From: Pycnopodia helianthoides
Lineage: Eukaryota; Echinodermata; Asteroidea; Forcipulatida; Asteriidae
Direction of reading: 5' to 3'
DNA length: 64,000 nucleotides
Assembly (NCBI GenBank): GCA_032158295.1
Contig: CM063246.1
Coordinates: 21,094,135-21,158,134, forward strand
The notes beneath the pieces are model-generated. The model had not been told where the DNA came from and did not search any database. It was given only the letters and a program-made list of their open reading frames with translations. Position numbers and translations under genes: made by a program. Shown in pieces: positions 29,050-43,200 of this stretch (position 1 is its first letter; every line of letters starts with the position of its first letter).

Positions 29050-29325
29050 CATAAGAAAAATGGATCCAAAATAATGAAAGTTATCAATGCAGGAATGGAA
29101 AAGAACAGCTAGTGATGACTTGTGTAAAACAAAAATAAAAAAGGGAAGTTCTTGATAAACTTCAAAGACTAATAAGTACATGGCTTCATTAGCAATATGG
29201 ATCCAAAACATTAATGTTATCAATGCAGGAGAGGATAACAATAGCTAGTGATGACTTGTGAAAGAAAAACCCCATAAAGCCGAAAGTACTTGATGAACTT
29301 CAAAGACCAAGTACAGGGTTGGTGA
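29050..29325. repeat. Tandem duplication of about 137 bp
   Basis: Two diverged copies share ATGGATCCAAAA, GTTATCAATGCAGGA, AGCTAGTGATGACTTGTG and AACTTCAAAGAC in the same order, about 137 bases apart. Confidence 0.8.
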
Positions 29326-29329
29326 TGAT

Positions 29330-30743
29330 CAGGGTAATAAATTGTTTTCTTCAATCTGATGGGTGATTTTGCATGATTACACCACAACCAGCTCTTCAGA
29401 GAAATGGTGTGTCGATCCAAAAAATATCGTCATGCTTAAGAAATCGCATTTGAAGACCAAACAAGAAACCGTTACTTATTTCAGTTGCCGCAATCGAAAT
29501 AAGGATGATAAGATTATGCCAAAAAGTTATTTGAAAACAACCCCGTAAACTTGATTTTTTTTTCTACTAAAACTTGAATTACGAATTTGGTGACATTTTT
29601 TATTGGATATGTGTGTGAGTTATTATTAACAAAAACTAGAAGATGGGGATGAAATCACTCCGCCCAAAAATATTGATGTACATTCCCTTTAAGTCCTCAA
29701 ACAGAGACTTGCATTGAACGAGGTAAATTAAAAACTTGAAATTAAGATAAACACACCCAAAAAATAGAACTCTTGTGGAGTAAAATTTGCAACAAAACTT
29801 ACAAAATCGTACACAGCATTGACGTCAGCCTCTATGTTTCCAAAGAATTATCAAAACGATACTTGTAACCCCACAACAGCAAAAATACGTTTACACAAAA
29901 AAAAGCATCAACTTAATACGCCAACTTTAAAGACGCATTGTAAAAAGCTTTTAAAATTAAGTTTTTAAAAAAAGTTTTTTTCACAGTAGTTTTTAATTTT
30001 CATCATCCAAAAAATGACTTGGTAGGTTTTAGCCATATCGGGTAGCACCAAACACTCGGACTATGCTTAAAAAAATCTTTCTTTAAAAAAAAAAAAAAAG
30101 AAAACTCGAAAATTTGAGAGAAGGGGATAAGTCTACTGAAAAGAGCTATGCATCACAAGACTCTGTGTGTTCGCATAACTCATTTCATTCAAACCAACAT
30201 TAAAAGTGTTCAGTTTTTCGAGACATGGTATCCATAATTTTACCTCCCCCCAAAAAAAATAAAAATAAAAATACAATAAAACACTTGGAATTCCCAAAGG
30301 AGTTTAAAAAACTTAACACTTGATTTCTTTTTGAAAGAGTAATTTAATTTAAAAATTTGATAAAAAATCTTGATAAAAAAAATTGTTGGTAATCTGTTGG
30401 GGAAAAAATCCCAAATAATTCTTTAACAAATTTTACAACTTCAAATGATAATCCTGTAGCAAAAATTGTTAAAAATGTACAAAACACACCAACTTGGAAT
30501 GAGTTGTGGGAAATAAATAACATGTCCTTTTACACTTAGACTTTGCAAGCATTTCTACACAACATGTCTACAGTGTGATGAATTGCTGGGGAAACGTATA
30601 ATGCTTGCAATTTGGACACACGGATGGTCTTGGATAGGTGTTTGGCGAGATTAAATGTGCTGCGAAGGTGAAACTACTCCAATAGAAAACAACACTGCTT
30701 TAACCCCCCCCCCCTCCTCCATCATCCCTACTCCCTTGCCTCT
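29330..30743 (-). other. A/T-rich tract, possible rhophilin 3' untranslated region
   Basis: Lies directly downstream of the rhophilin stop. Rich in A- and T-runs, with a - strand AATAAA at 29599-29604 (TTTATT on +) about 1.1 kb from the stop. The extent of the UTR cannot be fixed by eye. Confidence 0.35.
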
Positions 30744-31232
30744 TCACCACAGCCCTGCCTTGCTGTTCAGCACCCCTCTTGCCTTCTTCGCACCTTCTTT
30801 GTCCGACCCCTTCCCCTTGTTCGCCCTGTCCTTCTTCTTCCCAGCTCCGACGTTACCTTTCCCGTTCATCGACGCCCCCTTTGGAAGACTCCCGTTGCTG
30901 ACCTCCGACCCCTTCCCTCTCCCCGGACTCTTGGCGCTGTTGGGGTTCTCCTTGGCGCTCTTTTTCGGTGAGGGTTGTTGCCGTCTCTCTGACGTGGAAG
31001 ACCTGGAGGCGATGGACTCGTTGAGATCCATCTGACTGGACCCGGCCGAGTCGCTGGAGTTTAATCGGCGCTTGTCTTGAGGGTGGAGGAAGTCGGTGCT
31101 GAGTGGGGTGACAAGCTCGATTCTCAGCCGCTGCGAGCCCAGGATGAGTTTGACGACGTCGCCGTGTTTGGCCCACTTGACGCTATCGTCATTCACGCCG
31201 ATGATGAAATCACCTTCTTTGACGCCACTGGC
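30744..31232 (-). CDS. RHPN: Rhophilin coding exon 12 (PDZ second half and basic tail)
   Basis: Residues 536-697 and [18 protein letters not shown] and LRIELVTPL complete the PDZ fold; the remaining 118 residues are low-complexity, rich in Ser, Lys, Gly and Asn, with SP sites (PSPKK, SPGRG) and basic runs (GKKKD, AKKAR). They end AGLW, unlike human RHPN2. The acceptor (AACAG) follows a pyrimidine-poor intron end. Confidence 0.93.
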   Translation of the reverse strand, partial: ASGVKEGDFIIGVNDDSVKWAKHGDVVKLILGSQRLRIELVTPLSTDFLHPQDKRRLNSSDSAGSSQMDLNESIASRSSTSERRQQPSPKKSAKENPNSAKSPGRGKGSEVSNGSLPKGASMNGKGNVGAGKKKDRANKGKGSDKEGAKKARGVLNSKAGLW

Positions 31233-34200
31233 CTGTTACCCCAAAAAACCCAAAATCATCTGATTAACCCTCCTACTTTCTGACCATTCAATATCTCGCA
31301 TGATAATGTACTGTATCCAACAACCAATATGATAGATGTGGTGAATGCTTTGCACTTACACAGGGTCTTGGGCAGTAGTGCACAGACACAATAGGGCCAA
31401 TTTCATAGAGTGCTTAAGCACATAAAAGTAGCTAGCACACAATTATGCTTACCAAATAGTACTGGCTAAAATACCATGACATGTACAATTGTGATGGTTC
31501 CTGTGATTTGCTTAGCAAAGTGTAAGCATTTTTGCTTAGCACTCATGAAAATTGGCCAGTGCAGTTGAATGGATTCAAAGGGTGGGTCAATTCTCTTGAA
31601 GCAAATCTTTTCAAGAACGAGAGGGTAATAATGGGAAACCTTGAGACACGTCTGCTATAGTTTCATTGCACCTGGGTGAAAATTTCACGCCTAAAGACAA
31701 TTATCAGATGAGTGGGAACTAGACACAAGCAATGTACGTTTTATGGCAATTTGGCCGGCAGCCTTCATCTGTTATGGGAAACACTACGTGCGCAAACTGC
31801 TGTGACTCCGTGAAACTGTGTCACATACTGGGTGTCTGAGCTCAAACCTAAATTTGTGTAGCTCTAACTAATTTGAGAATTCTTATTCGAGTGACAAACT
31901 TACCGCAGCGACGTAGCCGGGGTCGACGCTCGCCACGATGACAGGGGAATCCCCTCTCACGGTGAACCCAAACCCTTCCACGCCACGCTGGATGTCGACC
32001 ACACGTGGCGCTGACCAATTATTTCTTGCATTGAAGATTGCAAGAGGACCCTAAAGTAAAGAAGAACAACAAATAAGTTCGGTGTTTAGTTTTTTAATAG
32101 CTATTTTCTTTAATTGGTAAGACTCTTATGAGTTTCACAGCGGACCTTAATAACACAGACGGAGAAATCGCCATTCCCTATTCCCTATTTCCGTTGCCAG
32201 AACTAAAATAATCCCTTAAAGAAATGTGCAGAAAGATTGCTGATACAACAAAAACGTTGTACCCCCTCATGTGTGAGTTCTTCACAGGTTGTTGTATGGT
32301 GTGTTTATTGATAACTGGAAGACGGGAATAGATTTCCTCTTCCAAGAAACCAATGGCGGACAATTCACCCAAAGATCACACACTTCCTATCACACTGTCA
32401 GTGTGAGCTCTCCTGATTGATATTCACGTGACCTTATGATCTTTGACCTTAATGGGTCAATCTTGAGGAGGGTTCCTTACCAGTGTGTGGAAGATGTCTT
32501 TGACTGTGACTACGGTGAAGTCCGGTGGTGTCGGCTTGGGGACCTGTTGCGTCTCACCTTAACATTAATACAGAAATTAATCAATTAGTAAATACTGCCT
32601 TATGGCAAGTCCAATGTGACAAAAACAGGCCTATTAACAAGTTTTTTTTCCTTATTTTTGATTTTTCTCTTTGAATGTAGAAAATTTATTTCTCGTTTAT
32701 TAGCTTGACTTTTTAATGTCCTATCTTGACATAAGATCAACATGTTCAAAATGATGTGGTCTATCACCTTAGCCCATGAAGCATTTGGTAATTAAGTGCA
32801 AAATAAAACGTCTCATCCTCTTAAGGTGACCCCTCTTCTGCCGCTTCCCAGGTTGTATCGTAAACTTGGTTGTGATCCCTGGATATACAGCAGTTACAGG
32901 TTGAATGGCTTCTGACTGGTACCCCCGAACAAACATATTGACAAACTAGGAGACCGCCAACATTAGGGGCTACATGGCTCAGTTGGTAGAGCGACAGAGG
33001 TCACAGGTTCAAGTCCCGCTCTAGTAAATTTGTCCTTGTTCGACCCCAAATTAAACGCAAAATTGCAAGAAACTATGGGCATTTAAGATGCTTACGGGGA
33101 ATCTGGACGCATTATAAACAGCTGTGATTTAACTGAACCAAAAACAAGGCCTACCTCTGATTTCTGGAACGTCCATCATCTCAAAGAAGTCGTCCTCCTC
33201 ATCCAGCTCTGTATAGCGCCCCATGGAGCGGTCATGTGACTGCCGGAGGACCTCCTCCAGTGTGTCGATCTTGCGCAGCATCTTGGAGAGTCCGTGGACG
33301 CGCAGCGCCTCCTCGTGCAGCATCAGGGCCTGGCGGATGTGCGCCTTGCTCAGTCGCTTGCGCTCCTCTTGCGTCCGCGGTACCTGCAGGGCTCTCGGCT
33401 CAAGGTAGATGGAAGGGAAGACCCTCTCGAGTGTTGATTGGTCGTAGGTGGATTCTAAAGTGATGTTCAGATAAATAAATGAGAATAATGAATCTTCAAA
33501 AGAAAAAGAATCTTGTTGCAAGATTGGGTCAGCCTTGCGCTGTACTTTGTCAATCTGTCACACTGTCAGAGAATAGCCGTAGAAGTGGAACTGGGCCCAA
33601 TTTCATAAAGCTTGTAAGCACAACAAAATACTAAGCACAGAAAAATATTGCTAACCAAGAACTGGCTACCAGCCAACATTCCATAAAGTTGACATAGTTG
33701 TGACTGGTACCTCATAATTTTTTTTTTTGCTTAGCAAAAAAATGTGTTTAGCGGTGTTTTCTGCTAAACAGCTTTATGAAATTGGGCCCTGAACTTCACT
33801 AACTTTGAACTGACTCCCCTCTTTTCTTTTGGTGACTGGCTGTTTTAAATAATTGGTAAAAAAAAAAGCTGACATGCTCATCAAGGTTGATATGTTGCAT
33901 TGCCACATTCCCTTAGTGCGACCTAATACTAGCTTGGAAGGGCACAATGGTCTGACCGAATAACATGGAACAAGATCTTTTGCCACTTGGAAAAAAAATG
34001 CTAGCAATAAAACTTACTTATATCTGTGTAACCCATAGCTGCATAGTAGTGTGACGATGCCTTGAAGTGTTGTGACTTGACCAGCATCATGGATATCCAG
34101 GAATACGGAATGTAATCCTTGACCTTGGAGTGCATCATCAGTCGGTGGACCTTCCCATAAGCCTCTGAAACCTACAACACAGAAGAAGAAGAAGAAGAAG

Positions 34201-37200
34201 AAGAAGAAGAAGAATGATAATAAACTAGAGGTTTGGGTTTTTCCAACACAACACTAATACCGTGTGTGACCGTTGCAAAGAGCCACAAACTATGGAACAC
34301 CTGTTGAGATTCCCTGTACTACAAGAGCCATGCCCATCTGCTGACCTTGCAATGTACAATGAAGATGCAGAGCAACGTGTTCAGCTTTGGCTGAACAAAC
34401 TTGAAGTGAACTCGATAACTTGGACAAGATTCATATGCCTAGCCCCAATTCTCATGTCTCTCTGTTCCTGGCTGCTGATGCCTCCCCCAGACATTATAAT
34501 GGAATAGTCCTTTTCTCTGGAATAAGAACCTTGCCTAGGAAGCAGAATAAGGGCTCATGATGCCATCATTCAATTCCTTAAAAGGTTATTTTATTCTAAA
34601 AATATTTCATGACAAAATTTGGAATTAATTTCTGTTCACCAACAAACCTGTGAATTGTATAATTTAAGATTCATATGGCCAGCCTCAATTCCTTAGACAT
34701 TTTGGTTGTATAATTGAATTACCCTCTCCTCTTGAACATGGACCTTGCCTAGAGCTGAGAGAATTAAAAAAACCTATCCCTCAGCCAAATATGATTAGTA
34801 CAACTAAGTGATTCAAAATTCATTCAACAAAGGCAGTATGAGGGAAAAGGTCATTGTGGACTTTGACGTCTCCCACGTAAGAGGGGAAATGTCACATTAT
34901 CATACTAGGCCTGCCGCTGTACATGGAATGATGAACTCTAAAACAATTCCAGCACACGCTGGCGTTACATCACGATATTATAATGACAGTGCCCTTTGTG
35001 ATGTGATGGACAGCGCGTGCACGCATGCAGTAACTGGGTTAGAGTTTATACCTCCATGTACAGCCACAGGCCTCATGTGATAATGCTGACAGTCCCCCCC
35101 CCCCTTTTTTATGCATAAACAACCCTCCGTATATAAATAAATACAGACACTTACAACTGCTGCTTCTTGGGCTATTTCAAAATTTGTCTGGATGTCTTCA
35201 GAAATGCCTCCAAGCACTCGCTGCTCAAAAATGCACTCTTGGACTTGACCCTACAAGTGGAAAAAAAGTAAACAAATGCTTAAAATGGTTTAAAAACAAC
35301 CCTTAAAGAGATTTTAAGAAGGGTTTACAAATGTAAGCACTGCTGATGACAAAAAGAGTGGTTATGTCCTAACATGTACCAGTGCATCTCCCAACAAATC
35401 AAAGTCGTGCAAGATATCTTGCACATGAAGTTTTACACAAAAAGGTAACACCTCTAAACAAATGCAAAACATAGTAATGGCTTCAATTGTTGACCCTGGC
35501 AGAGTCTTTCTCAAAGGCTAAATGCAACACAACACAACACATACTAGTCTAACTGAAGTAGTCATGTAAAAAATAAGTGAAGAGGAGAGAGAAAAAAATT
35601 GCAGTCATAAAAACGCAGGGGGGTGACCAAACCTACAATGTCCCCCACCCCTTCTCGCTCCAAGCTTGATTGATCACAGTTGCAATCTCTTTCTTCAAAG
35701 ATTGATGCATTTTTAGCGTGTGCAAGTTTGAACTTTGGGGCTCTACTGTTTAAACACGTGCTGCTATCAGTCACACAGAGAAAACGAAGGGATGAATTTC
35801 AAAACTTGGCCCTTACCGCCATCAGGGCCTCGAGCATGTCTAGCACCGGTGCGCTCATGTCCATACTAGGCGCATGACTGAAATTCTCCCCCAGGTAGCG
35901 GAAGCCGCCCGCCGCCTTCTGGAAATTCACGATGGCCTCTTTGATGCCCTGGAGCTCGCTGCGGTCCTGCCGGGCACCAATCTGGGTGTAGAGGGAGCAG
36001 ACGTTGAACAAGACGCTGCCCTTCTCGAAGGCGATGGATCTTTGCACTGAGGGGATGCCGGTCAGGGCGTCGTACCTTCAGAGGGAAACAAATATATCAA
36101 TAAGTTCCCCTTAAAAATCGAATAGAAAGATAAATAGAGAAAACAAATTAAATTCTTGAATTTAACTCAATTCTGTAAAACTTTATTGTCCCTCTATGAA
36201 CAATTTATTTAGCCTTTTACATGAAACACACACAGACATTTCATGTCCAAAATACATAGAAAACAAAATAACATTTTACATTGTTTAAAAGATAACAGAT
36301 TTCAGTTAATATAATGTTATTTGTTTATGTCCAATTCAAGAAAGATTTCTTTTTGACCTGTGCACTGAAGGCTTGACTAAGTTCTTTATTATTCCCTACC
36401 CAGTAAAAAACAAAAAAGGGAAAAGAAAAGGTCTCCATAGGGGATTCTAAAGACCGAGGTGCTCCACAAGGAATGTTGTGAACAAAGTTTATGAGAGGAT
36501 GTTAACTACAGGGACAATGGAAAGAACAAAAGATGTCTCCACAGGGATGTACAAACTTAATGTGTGTAGCTACTTTTTTGTGTGTGAGCAAACAGTAAAC
36601 AGCAAACTAACTGTGTTCAACAACTTTTCTAAAATGACACCCCTTTCAACTTTCCCCCCTTTGGACAACTCGAACCCTCTTGGCCTTACCAAGTCAAGTA
36701 TATACTCGTATGCCTGTCAGGTGGGAAGAATCGATTCTCGATGAAGTAGAGCTGGTTGTAGTATTCAAATAACAAATCCACACCCTCCGTGGTCCTCTTC
36801 GGGGTTCGCATTGCCTGAAGGTAAGCAGGGGGGAAATAAACAAAAAAACAAATATTGCCATTTTCCCTCATCAGCTGGGCTTAAGTCTGTCAATACAGAT
36901 GTCTTGAGGACTCTTTTAGAAAGTGAAGTTTGAGGAAAGGATTTGCATATTGAAAGAAACAGTACAATGCTTATAAGAGGCTCTCTGAAAAAAGACTCAA
37001 CATTCTACACCTTAACCCTCTTGCTGTCTGACATTCAATACCGATTCAAGTGGTTTTGAATGATAGATGAACTATGCCAGCCTGAAATATGAGGGAATGC
37101 ATGTACACAGTACACAGTTAGTTCTGTGCACAGTTGTGCCACCGTACACAACCTTGGCAGTCGAATGGTTTCAATGGTTGGTCAACTCACTGGAAATGTT

Positions 37201-40200
37201 GCCAAGAGTCATGACTGTAGGAGGGTTAAAAGCATCTAATTGCATGTTTGTGAGTGATGTTGTCGGTCTTTGATGGCGAGGAGTACTGTATTTTCACAGT
37301 ACATCAATTTGTAGGACTGGCTCTAGTCTATGAGCTGCTCATGTCCCCACAAATGATTCAACACCTTCACCTACATACATGTACGTATTTACATCTGGGC
37401 AGAGGCTGTAAATGTACAAGAGGGACCGTTCATACATAAACAAATATAATGGTTTGAGGATGGACAATCGATATAACCTCCCCCGAGGTATTGGGAAAGC
37501 TGACAAGCTAGTTTATCAACTTCCGAGACCGAGGGGCGCTATTATCGACTGTCCGCTCGAAATAAGCCATTATACTACCTCGTACTTCTCTAGTTTGACA
37601 TAATTGAGCTGGGGAAAGCTGAGATTGACATTTGGGAGTGTTGCCACCTTTTCATGTGTATTTCGCTAGAGATGTTCATGCGTGCATTCCTATGCTTCGT
37701 GAAGCACATGCGATAGACTACTTCACATGCGTATTTACCCTGTGTGTGAATGTTGCACATGCGATAGTCTACAGGCGAGTGTATATTACCCTCTGCGTGA
37801 ATACGCGGCGCGCGCTTGGCAAACAGCTTCTGGCACGTGATGGTAAATGGACCAGTGAGATTTCGGCTCTCGATCATGAATATGTATGAGGTGTAGTAAT
37901 AAGCAATACATCACAAAGCATTACATGTGTCTGGTCCTGAAGCCTATTTCCGCTTAACAAAATACTTCTGCGCTAAGCAAGTGTTCTAAGTTTTTTGCCT
38001 GCATGTCCAGAGTAGAAACTCTTTTACATGAAGTTTGGCCCCCTGGTAGATAAAAATGGTAAAGTTATCACGCTTTGCAATCCATGACAAGCCCCACAGC
38101 GTCCCAAGTAGATACAATGCCATGATCTACAAGTAGCCACAGGGTCGTCAATTGAGCCGATTATTTGAGCCTCTTGATCTTATCGTCCTGCCAAATTTTA
38201 TTTTATAATCAGAGAGCAAAGTGCATATACATGTACATGCCCACGTGGACCTTTTTCACCACTGGCTAGGCTGGCTTTCCATGGAGAAAAAAAAGGATAA
38301 CGCCAAGGGGAGTTAGCCTTCCTCCAGAGTGAGTGGAATGACTTTTTTATCAGTGGAAATCTGACCCTGACAATCTTGAGGGGAATCGACCCCTACAGAC
38401 TGTGTACCCAAAGGATACAACCAGTGCAGTTTTAATGATTTGTTCAAACATAGTTTGTGTAAAGAAGCTCTATTAAATACACATGGTGCACAGTACACAG
38501 AAAAGCTCGTGGCAGTGGCCCAGGCAGACATTTAATGCCTTCACAATAATGCACGATCAGTGTTTCATAATTTTGAACAAAGAAATCGGAAAAGGTCAAA
38601 CATTTCAGGCACAACTCCAGGCCCAGGTACATACCTCCCCTCCCACCAGAGTGGCAGAGTGGCCCAGGCAGACATTTAATGCCTTCACAATAATGTACGA
38701 TCGATCAGTGTTTCATAATTTTGAACAAAGAAATCGGAAAATGTCAAACATTTCAGGCACAACTCCAGGCCCAGGTACATACCTCCCCCTCCCACCAGAG
38801 TGGCAGAGTGGCCAGGCAGACATTTAATGCCTTCACAAAAATGTACGATGTCAGTGTTTCATAATTTGAAAAAAGAAATCGGAAAATGTCAACATTTCAG
38901 GCACAACTCCAGGCTCCAGGTACATACCTCCCTGCCCCCATTTTGAATCAACTTAAGCTTAAAATCATGACGACAAATCAAGTGCGTAAGTCTTTTCCTT
39001 TGCACGCTGCTGCTCCCCTATACACTGTACAATGGTGAAGAAAGGCCCTCATACTTCCTCATAGTGCGAGACCATACATAGTAATAACAATTTGAATAAT
39101 AATAATAACTACTTCTTCTATGGCACATTTTACAATAGCGTATCAATGCGCTTTTACACTAGTGCCTTGGTCATTGGGCAAAATAACATCCTGTAATCTT
39201 TCTCAGCTCCCTGGGGAGTATACAACCCTGGGCTGCCTTGGCGCTCCGCTCCGAAGGCTTTTTCAAACCCAATATCAACATCTACCCTCACAGGTGCCAA
39301 CTTATACCCTTGGGTGAAGAGAAGCAATTATATAGTAAAGCATAATTCCTCAAGGGCACAAGTGTCATGACCGAGACCTGAACCCACACCCCAATGACCT
39401 AACAACCTGGGCTCAATTTCATAGAGCTGCTTACATGGCTTAGGCAGAAAATATTGCTTTACGATTTTCTGCTCAGCAGAAATGAGCAGGATACCAGTCA
39501 CAGATTGTACATGTGACATGGTATTTTTTAGCTGGTGACCTTATTTCGGTAAGCATAATTTTTGTTGTGCTTAGCATCTTTTGTGCTTAAGCGGCTCTAT
39601 GAAATTGGTCCCAGAACTTGAATTTGATGCGCTAAACCGCCCGGCCATGACAACACCAAATGCAGTGAGTTTCAGGGCACTCAACACAGAACAGCAGAAA
39701 AGGGTGGGGGTGTTGCTTCTAGTGTGTTAAACACATTGCATTTATTTGTCCATCAGCAAAGGGAATAATGGTGCCCTCGGGGCTTTTCTTCCCTTAGTGG
39801 GGTTAAACATAAGTACCTGTCTGAGGTCCATGAACTCTTGTATTTCTGCCTCATAGTTTGCACCATCTTCACTGTAATGCTCCAGAATGTAATCCTGTAT
39901 CCACAAAACATACAGTTTGACAAATTTACAAATAAAATACAACAATTCTAGATGCAGTTATGAAACCTTCTAAAACGGACAACTGTCCCTCAAGCTCTGC
40001 TAGAGATGTACAGAAACAATTTCCCAAAGAAGCTCAAATCACCGACAATCGTGACAATAATACAGAGAATGTTCTGCACTGATTTCTTAAAAACAACATG
40101 CCGGCCTGGAATTTCATCTTCAAGAGGCAGGGGTTGACCCAAAAAAAGTCTGAAACTTGGATCCAGATCTTAGGTAGCATGTTGAAATGATGGCATTTCA

Positions 40201-43200
40201 GCCTATTGATAACCCCTGGAATTAAAGAATCCATGGAGCTTTAGGGAACAGTCTCCACAGCACTAGAGAAGTAGATCAAAGAGCAGTATTTCTTTATATC
40301 TGAACAAAATTATAGTAATTTTTGGGGGTTGTTTACCAGGAAGACTTAAAAAAGACTGAATTCAGATTAATTTTGTTTAATGTTTAGGCCCTATCTCTGC
40401 AGGACAATGCTATTTTTATTTTATTTTATTTTTTTGCAAAGGGCGCATCCATCGGAAAAACTTCTGAAGGGGCATCAAGGCCAAAATCAGGAAAACAGAG
40501 GCTTCGGCCTCTGACGCCTATGTGTTATTCCAATTAATGACCAATCAATCGTACACAACTTCCAAAGGTTTGTAAGTGATGTGCTTCATAGTGAAAATAG
40601 TGTAGTAAATTTGAAAGATGTATACATGAATCCTCCTTAATACTAACAATAACATTTAATTTGATATTTTATTAAAATCATTACTAAACAACACATTAAG
40701 CGTTCCCTCATGTTTGTTACATTTTTGGGGGGAAACTCACAGCGCTGTCGTTTACGTCCATAAAGTTTACTCAACTTTGCTGTCGTGACGTACATAAACA
40801 GTATTCATTAAAAGCACACTTCCATTGACGTAAAATCAGTGTAAATTTATTCAACAAACAAACCGTGTACATAATGAAGATTTCCTTCCCCACAATACGT
40901 GTGGGTTTTGTGTGGGCTTTTTTCTTCTTCTCTTTTTTTAATTTATCTTTCTTTCATCGCGGCGCTTTGTTCTACTGTCACGAACCCTAGCGATAAAATC
41001 AATAACTAGAGTTCAATCACAAATAGCAGCTCACTGCACAATTATTAGCGCGGTGTCAAGATCTAAGTGTAGCACTCTCTATGCAGTGGACACATCTGCT
41101 CCTCAAAACAAAAAACAATTTCGGGTTGTATGGCTTGTGCTGCGGTGAAGAGAGTGACACTGTCGGAAATCAGTAAGCCACACCGACCTCTTCAAATCAG
41201 GTCCTTTGCGATTGATTGATTTTCTTCTTTCAATTAGGTGGAAACAGACGGTCCACTGTCGATTTCTCCCCAGTAGCTTTGCGTTATACTCAAATGCAAA
41301 ATATAGTTAATGGCCTGACGTTTCGACCCTAGCAGAGTCTTCCTCGAAGGCTACGTTCAAAGGAATTTAAAGCTTTGACTATAAAGGAAATTGTAAATAT
41401 TTACGGATGTTTACATAGCTACACAGCACACAGTCATCCCTGTTATTACAGTCTGACCGTTCAATAACATCCACTGAGGTTTTGAATGATAGATTTTCAC
41501 TACATGCACTGTGCATGTGTGCCAGCCAGCACTATCACGGTGAATGTATCTATTGTCAGATTGTTGGTCAACTTGCTGGAAAATTTCAGAAGAGTAGGAG
41601 GGGGTAGGAGGGTGTATTAATCAAGGCTTAAAATGCCCTCACCTGAAACACCAACTTGACGTCTACTTCTTTGGTCTCCTTCAGCCCCAGTGGAATAAGC
41701 GGGACACTCCGCAGGAATGTGTCTGTCTGGTAAGCCTCCACTTCGCTGTTGATCTCCGCCAGCTCCTCCTTCAGGAGCTGGAGGTTGGAGTTGACGAAGC
41801 TCAGCTCCATGGCGACCTGCTCCTTAATCTTGCGATTGCTGGCAGCCCTGCAAAGGGGGGTAATTAGGATAAAGAGAGTACAGGAGTCAGTCGAAAGTCA
41901 ACATTTTATATTGGTTATTACAAAGAAAATTAAAATAAAAAACAGTTTTATTAATGTTACCAGAGGCTTGAAACAGTCTGTACAACAAATAATCTAAACC
42001 ACTCCAGCCTTTTAACTTTAAAAACGTGTGTATACATATTTAATAGTGTACATGTGTACATGGTTCTTTTACATCCCATCCGAAGGGCGAAGTAACAACG
42101 GTTAAGTGACTTGCTTAAGGACACAAGTGTCAAGACCAGCCACCTATTTCACGAAACTTTACGTAACTCCACTTGCTCAACATTTATTGCGTAAGTTGTG
42201 CACCACTAACACAAGAAATCTTGCACAAGTGGACTTACGCAGTTGCGTAAAATTTCGTGAAATCGGCTGCTGGACTCGAACCCACACTCTGCTGATAAGA
42301 AACCAATCAATCAATCTAAAAGCTATTTAGTTGCCAAGTTCGTACTTGCACCAATCTTTTATTTAAAAACAATTATGTTTCAAAGCCCATCAAAGACGAT
42401 TTAAGAAATAACATTTGAGGATCCCACAAATCACTATTGCTTATTTTTCAATCGAAATAGGCTTCATTATGAATGTGAACAAAATTCCAGACAAAACAAA
42501 AACCAATACGGAGATGAATTTTTTCAAAGAATGTTTGTGCGGTGTGTTCAATGAAAACTAGCTGACTGGAATGAATTCACTCTCTTAAAAACAATGATAT
42601 GTACCTTTTAAAGGGAAGGAAATTTAAAGGAACATTACAGAATTGGTAAGAAAAAAACTTGTAAAATATACTATTTTGATCACAGATTTACATAAAACTT
42701 ACACGGTCTAATGATGATGATAGTAGAAAACATCCCTTGAAGTATTTCTGTCTGAAGTGCAATATTTGATGAGAAATGAATAAACTAATTTTTCCGATTG
42801 GAGTTTATCGCTCAGTGAGCGTTTTATTCATTTGTTGAATCTATATGATTTTATGCAAATGTGTAAACGGTTTTTCACTATTTTCTCGTGACTCAGATGG
42901 CCGATCGATCTCAAACTTCTACAGGTTTGTCAGTTTATGTGTATGGTGGATTACATAAAGTGCTTACACTGCCAGCAACTGTTAGCAAAAACCAATTCTG
43001 TAATGTTCCTTTAAACCTTTATTTCGCTGATAAAACAAAATACAGAATTGGTAATTATCAACAAAACAACAACCAGTTTCCATCTGAAAGGTCGATGATT
43101 ATAAAGTTTGTATCTGTAAAGAAATATTTCCATCTGGACTACTGTCCAAGCTGCTTGTGACACTGAGGATACAACCAGGTCTGTTCTAGTACATGGGCAG

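Noticed and set aside
30655..31035. 126-codon + ORF opposite rhophilin exon 12
   Set aside because: It is antisense to a well-supported exon and owes its openness to that exon's GC-rich codons.
33223..33463. + ORFs opposite rhophilin exon 9
   Set aside because: Antisense shadows of a GC-rich exon.
42888..43160. 90-codon + ORF
   Set aside because: More than half lies within a non-coding TTAA-flanked foldback.
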